NCBI GenBank assembly: GCA_022071955.1
Contig: JAJVIM010000024.1
Location: forward strand, 205,586-269,585
DNA length: 64,000 nucleotides
Source: Anaerolineae bacterium
Lineage (GTDB): Bacteria; Chloroflexota; Anaerolineae; 4572-78; J111
Direction: 5' to 3'
Of this stretch, positions 58,122 to 64,000 are shown piece by piece. The notes beneath the pieces were generated by a model, which ran no database searches, was not told the DNA's origin, and worked only from the letters and a program-made list of their open reading frames with translations. A program made the translations under genes and the position numbers. Position 1 is the stretch's first letter, and the number at the start of each line of letters is the position of its first letter.

Positions 58122-60413
58122 ATGACCACTCTACGTGGATGGCTTAAAAAACTCTTAGGGTTTTTCTCATCCAGCATAAGCAAAAAAATTATCACTCCTT
58201 ATGCCATATTAACGTTAATTCTGGCAGCTTTGGGGATTTTTGTGGTTGTCTGGCTGGTTGGCCGCTCGTTCAATGAGCGGCTGGAAAACCAGCTCAAAGA
58301 AGCCGCCCAGGTGGTAAGCGATGAAATTGTTAACAGCGAACGGGTTCGGTTAGAGATTGAGCGGGTGGTTGGCAGCACCATCGGCGTTGCCGAAGCCATT
58401 GTTGACCGCGACACCGACTCGCTGAGCGAACTAATTCAGCCGGTTATTGCCAATGCTCAAAGAATTGACAGCATCATTATTGTTGATACCCAGGCCAAAG
58501 AACTGATCCGTTTTCATCGCCAGGGTACCGGCCCCAACGTTTTTGTGGAAACTATACCCAACAGCAGGCTTGATTTATCGGAGTGGCCCGTGCTGCGCGA
58601 GGTGCTGGCCGATCCGGACGGCGGCAAATCGGTGCAGTTGGTGCGTGATCCGGAAACAAACGAGTTGATTATTTATACCATTGGCCCGGTGCGCACCAAC
58701 GAAGGGACGATAGGGGCGGCTCTGATTGGCACCTATTTGAGCAAAGAGCTGGGCAATTTGCGCAACCTGGCGCTGGCGCAAATCACCCTGTTTGATGAAA
58801 ACGGCGCTGTGCTGGCCTCTACCTTTCCGCTGGACCACGAGCAGTTGAGCGCCGCGTTTTCATTTTTTGACAGCCAGCGCTATCGCGAGGTGCTTCAAAA
58901 CGACAAAGTAACCCTGCTGGACCAAACCACCATTTCTGAGCAGGGCGCCGATGGCGACGTTAACATTAGTGACCGCGGCTATCGGCTGGCATACGCGCCG
59001 TTTCGGCTGCGCGGGCAGGTTTACGGCATTTATGCCGTGGCGCTACCCACCGCTTTTGTCACTGATGCCATCGGGCAGAGCCGAAATCTGCTCGTGATTA
59101 TCTTTTCGGCGGGTGTGCTGACCGTTTTCCTGATTGGTTATGTTGTGTCGCGCCGGATCAGCCAGCCTATTTTGCAGTTGGTCAAAACCGCCGAGGAAAT
59201 TTCGGCAGGCAACCTTGACCAGCGAACCGGCCTGAACCGGTCGGACGAAATTGGGATTTTGGCCAGCACGTTTGATAAAATGACCGCCCAGTTGCAGCAT
59301 CTGCTGAAAGTGCAGGAAGAAGAGGCCAGCAAGCTCAACGCCATTTTAAACAGTATTGCCGATGGGGTGGTGGTGCAGGATATGCAGGGCAATATTGTGA
59401 TTATGAACCCCGCCGCCGAACAGATTTTGGCGGTGATGGAGCACAATTATTTGCGGCGCTCGTTGCAGGCCGTTGGCGAAATGGAGCCGGTTGAATTACT
59501 GCAAACGGGCGGCCAGGGTGGGTCATCGTTATTGGGCTATTTGAGCGGGTTTGCGTTTAAAGAAACGCACCGGTTTGAAGCCGGGCAAAAAATGTTCAGC
59601 GCGCTGTCCGCGCCGGTGGTTTCGGCGGATAATAGCGAGCTGGGCGCCGTGGTGGTGCTGCGCGATATTACCCGCGAGTACGAATCTGAAAAATTGAAAG
59701 ATGACTTCATCACCAGTATGTCGCACGAGCTTCGCACGCCGTTAACGGCCATCAAAGGCTACAACGATTTGTTGAGATTAACCGGAGCCGGCCAACTCGA
59801 GGCTCGCCAGATTGAATTCATTGACACCATTGGCAGCAATGTGGACGACCTGCTGGAAATCATTCAGCAAATGCTCGATCTGTCTCAAATTGACGCCGGG
59901 AATCTGGGGATTGACCGCGAACCGGTCGACCTGACCGAGTTGATTCAGGATGAAGCTGCCACCTGGGAAGAAAAAATGAACGAGCGGGATATGGTTTTTG
60001 TAACCAATTTACCCACGGAAGTTATTTGGGTTGAAGGCGATCATGTGCGTTTGACGCGGGTAATGCACAATTTGATTAAAAACGCCCACAACTACACTTT
60101 GCCCGGCGGCCGGGTGGCGGTCAATGTAAGCCACGCCAACGGCGCGGTACAGGTAGATGTGGAGGATACCGGGGTTGGCATTTCGGTGACCAATCAGCGG
60201 TTTTTGTTTACCCGCTTTTTTAGGGCCATTCACGAAGAGCACACCTTTGAAATCAGCGGGGCCGGCCTGGGCCTGTACACCAGCAAGGCTATCGTCGAGG
60301 CCCACGGCGGTAAAATGTGGATGGAGAGTGAATTAAATCACGGGAGTACGTTTAGTTTTTCACTGGCGACCATTGCCGTTCCAACGGCAAACGGGGATGA
60401 TCTTTTTAATTGA
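58122..60413 (+). CDS. Membrane sensor histidine kinase (Cache-HAMP-PAS)
   Basis: 763 residues. First membrane segment about 27-47, an extracytoplasmic dCache-like domain (about 50-310), second segment about 316-338, HAMP (VSRRISQPILQLVKTAEEIS), a PAS domain (about 405-530), HisKA with His in SMSHELRTPLTAIKGY and HATPase_c (NLIKNAHNYT, DTGVGISV, GAGLGLYTSKAI). No regulator gene is adjacent; signal unknown. ATG at 58122 chosen; a TTG 15 codons earlier is in frame. It is divergent from mnmE and 5 nt upstream of the surface-protein gene. Confidence 0.9.
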   Translation: MTTLRGWLKKLLGFFSSSISKKIITPYAILTLILAALGIFVVVWLVGRSFNERLENQLKEAAQVVSDEIVNSERVRLEIERVVGSTIGVAEAIVDRDTDSLSELIQPVIANAQRIDSIIIVDTQAKELIRFHRQGTGPNVFVETIPNSRLDLSEWPVLREVLADPDGGKSVQLVRDPETNELIIYTIGPVRTNEGTIGAALIGTYLSKELGNLRNLALAQITLFDENGAVLASTFPLDHEQLSAAFSFFDSQRYREVLQNDKVTLLDQTTISEQGADGDVNISDRGYRLAYAPFRLRGQVYGIYAVALPTAFVTDAIGQSRNLLVIIFSAGVLTVFLIGYVVSRRISQPILQLVKTAEEISAGNLDQRTGLNRSDEIGILASTFDKMTAQLQHLLKVQEEEASKLNAILNSIADGVVVQDMQGNIVIMNPAAEQILAVMEHNYLRRSLQAVGEMEPVELLQTGGQGGSSLLGYLSGFAFKETHRFEAGQKMFSALSAPVVSADNSELGAVVVLRDITREYESEKLKDDFITSMSHELRTPLTAIKGYNDLLRLTGAGQLEARQIEFIDTIGSNVDDLLEIIQQMLDLSQIDAGNLGIDREPVDLTELIQDEAATWEEKMNERDMVFVTNLPTEVIWVEGDHVRLTRVMHNLIKNAHNYTLPGGRVAVNVSHANGAVQVDVEDTGVGISVTNQRFLFTRFFRAIHEEHTFEISGAGLGLYTSKAIVEAHGGKMWMESELNHGSTFSFSLATIAVPTANGDDLFN

Positions 60414-60418
60414 TCGTT

Positions 60419-62200
60419 ATGACCAACCGAGTTACAGAACCTCAGCACCCGGAAAATGAAACCGATTCAGTCTCGCGGCGGGTATTGGTTGCCCTTCTGT
60501 TTCTGTTGTTGAGTTTTCTGTGCGTTTTCTGTTCTTCCTATTCCGCCCTGTTTTTTGTGAACCGGGATCAGATTGCTGGCGGGATTAGGGCCAGAAGCCA
60601 GGCCGATTACGGGCCGGGAGTTTTGGTTTTGCTGGCCCCGGTAGACCGCGACCAGATTATTTCTGAAATTATACAGGATGAAGCCGACCTGCAATCGACG
60701 CCGGTGCTGGTTGAAGCCGGCGCGGCATCGGTGGCGCTGCTACCCAAAATTACGCCGGTGGAAATTCTCTTTACCCCCACATCCATTGCCGCGATACCCA
60801 CTTTTACCCCCACCGCGTCGCCCACCCCGGAGCCGGGAGAAAGGCCCCCTTCGCCCACAAAACCGCCTGTTGGGCCAACATCTACTACTGCCCCAACCCA
60901 ACCATCGCCAACACCGGTGCCCTCAACCCCGCAACCGCCAACGTTAACACCGCCGCCCACGGCCACTTCTGTGCCGTTGCCGCCCACCAACACGCCCACG
61001 GTTACACCGGTACCGCCCACCAGCACACCCACAGCCACACCGGTGCCGCCCACCAACACGCCGCCGCCTCCGCCGCCTACCAACGCTCCCCCGTCTGTTG
61101 GCGATGACACCGCAACTGTGGCCGAAGGGAGTTCGATAGTTATTAATGTGCTGGCCAATGATTCTGATAACGACGGGCTGCTGGTTGTTGGTTCGCTGAC
61201 GGTGACCATCAACCCGGCACACGGCACGGCGGTTGTCAATTCTTCAACCGGACAGATTACTTATACGCCCAGCGCTAACTACAACGGCACAGACACGTTC
61301 CAGTACCGAATTTGTGATAATGACGGCGCGTGCAGTTTGGGCTCGGTGACGGTGACCATAACCCCGGTCAACACCGCGCCGGTTGCTGTTGATGACTTCC
61401 TTTCCCTGCCAGAAGACACGCCCACCACGCTGAATGTGCTGGCCAACGATTCCGATGTCGATGGCCCCACATTGTTTATCTCGGCGGTTGGTTTGCCGGC
61501 GGTCGGTTCCGTGGTTAATAATTCAACAAACCTGTTTTACACCCCGCCGCCCGATTACTTTGGGCCGGATGTTTTCACTTACACGGTGAGCGATGGTCTG
61601 TTAACCGATACGGCTACGGTATCGCTAACCGTTACCCCGGTCAACGACCCGCCAATTGCCCGGCCGGACACAGCCTTTACCGCCGAAGATACTTCTGAGA
61701 GTATAGATGTGCTGGCCAATGATTCCGATGTTGATGGCGATGTGCTGACAATCATTTCTGTGTCTACGCCGGCCAATGGCACCACGACCACCAACGGCCG
61801 GGTTGTTCTGTATTTCCCAAATCTCAATTTTGACGGTACAGACATTTTTACTTACGTCATCAGCGATGGCCTGGTTACCGCCACAACCACAGTAACGGTT
61901 AATATTGTTGCCATCAATGATCCCCCAGTGGCCGCGGCCGATACGTATTCGATGGCGGCCAACACGGTTCTGTCGCAGCCGGCCCCCGGCGTGCTGGCCA
62001 ACGACACCGATGTTGACAGCCCAACTCTGCAAGCGATATTGGTCGGTGGGCCATCATCCGGCAGCCTGACGCTAAATTCTAACGGCAGCTTTACCTATAC
62101 GCCGACGCTCAATTTTACCGGTGTGGTAACCTTTACCTACCAGGCCAACGATGGCAGCGCCAGTTCCAGCCCGGCCACCGTCACCATCAATGTAAATTAG
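60419..62200 (+). CDS. Membrane-anchored protein with tandem cadherin-like repeats
   Basis: 593 residues. One N-terminal membrane segment (about 22-46), a Thr/Pro-rich linker (about 115-225) and four tandem beta-sandwich repeats of about 90 residues, each opening with a DD/D-type strand, then IxVLANDSDxDG (calcium-type DNDSDVDG acids), as in VCBS/cadherin-like (Cadherin_5/Big) modules. Likely a cell-surface adhesion or matrix protein. It lies 5 nt after the sensor kinase. The start ATG at 60419 follows no clear ribosome-binding site; a TTG at 60410 overlaps the kinase stop. Confidence 0.82.
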   Translation: MTNRVTEPQHPENETDSVSRRVLVALLFLLLSFLCVFCSSYSALFFVNRDQIAGGIRARSQADYGPGVLVLLAPVDRDQIISEIIQDEADLQSTPVLVEAGAASVALLPKITPVEILFTPTSIAAIPTFTPTASPTPEPGERPPSPTKPPVGPTSTTAPTQPSPTPVPSTPQPPTLTPPPTATSVPLPPTNTPTVTPVPPTSTPTATPVPPTNTPPPPPPTNAPPSVGDDTATVAEGSSIVINVLANDSDNDGLLVVGSLTVTINPAHGTAVVNSSTGQITYTPSANYNGTDTFQYRICDNDGACSLGSVTVTITPVNTAPVAVDDFLSLPEDTPTTLNVLANDSDVDGPTLFISAVGLPAVGSVVNNSTNLFYTPPPDYFGPDVFTYTVSDGLLTDTATVSLTVTPVNDPPIARPDTAFTAEDTSESIDVLANDSDVDGDVLTIISVSTPANGTTTTNGRVVLYFPNLNFDGTDIFTYVISDGLVTATTTVTVNIVAINDPPVAAADTYSMAANTVLSQPAPGVLANDTDVDSPTLQAILVGGPSSGSLTLNSNGSFTYTPTLNFTGVVTFTYQANDGSASSSPATVTINVN

Positions 62201-62279
62201 GGCGCGTAACTAATTTAGCAAAATTCAGACATGATGACAGATGGTTGCCGGTGATCATATTTCCCCATAATACGAAGAA

Positions 62280-64000
62280 ATGAACGCAGCAAAACTCCGA
62301 CAATTTGGAATCGCACTGGCCCTGGGCACAATTTTGCCGCTGGTACTGCTCTTCGGCCTGTCGGCGGGGCCGGCGCAGGGCGCGCCCCTGTTACAGGCGC
62401 CGGTGTTATCGGTGAGCAAACAGGGAGCCAGCAACTGGTCGCAACGGGTAAAGTTAACCTTTACCGGTACCGTAACCACAACACTCACCGATTTTCCGGT
62501 GCTGGTGGTGCTCAACAGCAGCCGCATTAATTACGCCCAGACGCGGCCCAACGGCGAGGATATTCGCTTTGTAGACCCCAGCGGCAACCCGTTGAACTAC
62601 GAAATTGAAGCCTGGAATCCGGGCGGCAGTTCGTATGTGTGGGTTAAAGTGCCGCAAATTGTTTCCGCCGCTGATTTCATTTGGCTGTATTACGGCAACC
62701 CCACCGCCCCAGACGCCCAAAACCCCGCCGCCGTGTGGACCAACAATTTTAGCGGTGTGTGGCACATGGATGCCAGTTTTAGGGACTCCTCCCCTTTTCA
62801 CAACGATGGCCAATCGATCCGGCCGCCCACTACCACAGCGGCAGGCCGGATAGCCAGTGCCCAGAATTACACCACCGATCTTGTTTACATAAATGTTGGC
62901 TCTAATGCGAGTGTGGACGACACCTTTTCCGGGAGCGGGGGTACTCTGTCGGCCTGGATTCGGCCCAGTAATTGGGGTAAAAATAACTACGGCCGCATTG
63001 CCGATAAATCGACCAATGTTGATGCTACCGATGGTTGGGGAATTCAGCTTGATTCGCCCGGACGAACCCTGCGTTTTGAACGAGACTATTCCATTTCACA
63101 GGGAGCGTGGCTGGCGGCTGATGATGCAATTCAACTCAATAACTGGCAGCATATAACACTGGTTTATCAGGATGGGGTCGCCAACCAGCCGCTAATGTAC
63201 ATTAACGGCGTGCCGGTCACTGTTCAGCTTGCTAACACGCCCAGCGGCAGCATCCAGTCAGACGCTAACCAGGACCTGTGGCTGGGTAATTTTTCCGGTT
63301 CATTGAATAACACAGCTAATGACCGCGCCTTTGAAGGTATCATCGATGAGGTGCGCCTGGCGCGGGGGCAGCGCCCGGCAGATTGGAATCTGGCAGAGTA
63401 CCGCTCAACGACCGATACGCTGCTGCGGTACGATCCGCCGGAAAATGTTAATTCTACCGCGGGCGGGGTGGTCGGTGCGCCGTTTACGTACACGCTGACT
63501 GTTTCAAACACGGGCAATCAGGCGGCCACCGGCGTGGTTGTATCAGATACGGTGCCGGCCGGGGCCAATTACGTTTCCGGTGGATCGTACACGGCCGGCA
63601 GCAATACCGTCACCTGGACGGTGCCCTCAATTTTGCAGCAAAGTGCGCAAGCCGTAACGTATGTGGTTACCACCTGCCAGTTGAGCCTGTATAACGATGG
63701 TTATCAGGTGGTTGCCAGCAATGAAGGGGCGACCTCGGCGCCGGGCGCACCGGTTTTCTCTTTGTTGACCCCACCGTCGTTGACCGCCGCCTTTGCCCAT
63801 TCGACGGTGATTTTGGGCCAGTCAACTTTTTTCACATCAACCAGCACCACTAATGGCGGCCCCATTGTTAGCCGGAGCTGGAATTTTGGCAACGGTCAAT
63901 CCGCTACCGGCTCATTTGCCTCGACGACATTTAATTCGCCGGGCGTTTATACGGTAACGCTGACCGTAACCGACACCTGTGGTTATGTTAATTCGGCCAG
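62280..64000 (+). CDS. Large secreted protein with DUF2341, LamG, DUF11-type and PKD modules (partial)
   Basis: Open from ATG 62280 past the window edge (573 codons seen). A signal peptide (MNAAKLRQFGIALALG, cleavage about AQGAP) is followed by a DUF2341 domain (about 50-150: FPVLVVLNSS, IRFVDPSGNPL, FIWLYYGNP), a LamG-like jelly-roll (about 155-365: VWHMDASFRDSS, GTLSAWIRPSNW, GIIDEVRLARGQRPADW), a DUF11-like repeat (about 385-480: FTYTLTVSNTGNQAATGVVV) and the start of a PKD domain (SRSWNFGNGQSATG). Surface carbohydrate-binding or matrix protein. Start follows CGAAGAA, weak. Confidence 0.8.
   Translation, partial: MNAAKLRQFGIALALGTILPLVLLFGLSAGPAQGAPLLQAPVLSVSKQGASNWSQRVKLTFTGTVTTTLTDFPVLVVLNSSRINYAQTRPNGEDIRFVDPSGNPLNYEIEAWNPGGSSYVWVKVPQIVSAADFIWLYYGNPTAPDAQNPAAVWTNNFSGVWHMDASFRDSSPFHNDGQSIRPPTTTAAGRIASAQNYTTDLVYINVGSNASVDDTFSGSGGTLSAWIRPSNWGKNNYGRIADKSTNVDATDGWGIQLDSPGRTLRFERDYSISQGAWLAADDAIQLNNWQHITLVYQDGVANQPLMYINGVPVTVQLANTPSGSIQSDANQDLWLGNFSGSLNNTANDRAFEGIIDEVRLARGQRPADWNLAEYRSTTDTLLRYDPPENVNSTAGGVVGAPFTYTLTVSNTGNQAATGVVVSDTVPAGANYVSGGSYTAGSNTVTWTVPSILQQSAQAVTYVVTTCQLSLYNDGYQVVASNEGATSAPGAPVFSLLTPPSLTAAFAHSTVILGQSTFFTSTSTTNGGPIVSRSWNFGNGQSATGSFASTTFNSPGVYTVTLTVTDTCGYVNSA

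Overview
This 64 kb window is ordinary chromosomal DNA from a GC-rich bacterium, most likely a member of the phylum Chloroflexota (Anaerolineae-like). I infer this from the gene style: long-form nucleotidyltransferase, GAF-rich kinases, BTAD-type response regulator, Thr/Pro (TPTP) linkers before tandem cadherin-like repeats, and DUF2341/LamG secreted proteins. No rRNA, phage, plasmid or CRISPR genes were seen. The taxonomic call is inference.

Layout. 1-12 kb: end of an unknown gene, an amidohydrolase plus lipoprotein pair, a methyltransferase, a PAS histidine kinase with its response regulator, a DUF3592 protein, a TVP38-type membrane protein, a secreted alpha/beta hydrolase and a membrane-thioredoxin fusion. 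12.9-16.5 kb: pgi and fbaA (glycolysis), tRNA-Thr(TGT), an FmdB zinc ribbon. 16.6-22.7 kb: an overlapping monooxygenase / Fe-ADH / Zn-ADH operon, a cyclophilin lipoprotein, a flavin monooxygenase. 22.7-28.8 kb: a heterodimeric ABC exporter whose two genes are separated by a small four-helix-bundle gene cassette, then a DUF1992 / isoprenylcysteine-methyltransferase-like / esterase operon. 28.8-33.7 kb: type II NADH dehydrogenase, intradiol dioxygenase, a second amidohydrolase, a SIMPL protein. 34.2-42.7 kb: exopolysaccharide genes (glycosyltransferase, two Wzz proteins, CpsD-like ATPase, RmlA-like nucleotidyltransferase, epimerase), with a YgjP-like peptidase, a phosphoribosyltransferase and ComEA. 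43-52 kb: MazG-like, MBL hydrolase, a four-GAF kinase, a two-receiver BTAD regulator, an ABC ATPase, an AlbA_2/ATPase regulator. 52.4-58 kb: ftsK, yebC-ruvC-ruvA, mnmE. 58-64 kb: a sensor kinase followed by large surface proteins, the last running off the window.

The most unusual content is between the genes. Several repeat families crowd the gaps: (i) arrays of drifting 7-nt units kept in near-perfect heptad register over more than 100 nt, often starting at a stop codon or ending at a Shine-Dalgarno; (ii) triple-hairpin elements with a variable central hairpin that in the three full copies has 18-bp arms and a 3-nt loop, between C/G-tract hairpins; (iii) short terminal-inverted-repeat elements. 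One four-helix-bundle (S23/IVS-type) gene sits between inverted copies of the 7-nt arrays, exactly in the junction of the two ABC exporter genes. I regard this as a candidate undescribed cassette resembling an rRNA intervening sequence placed in a protein-coding operon.
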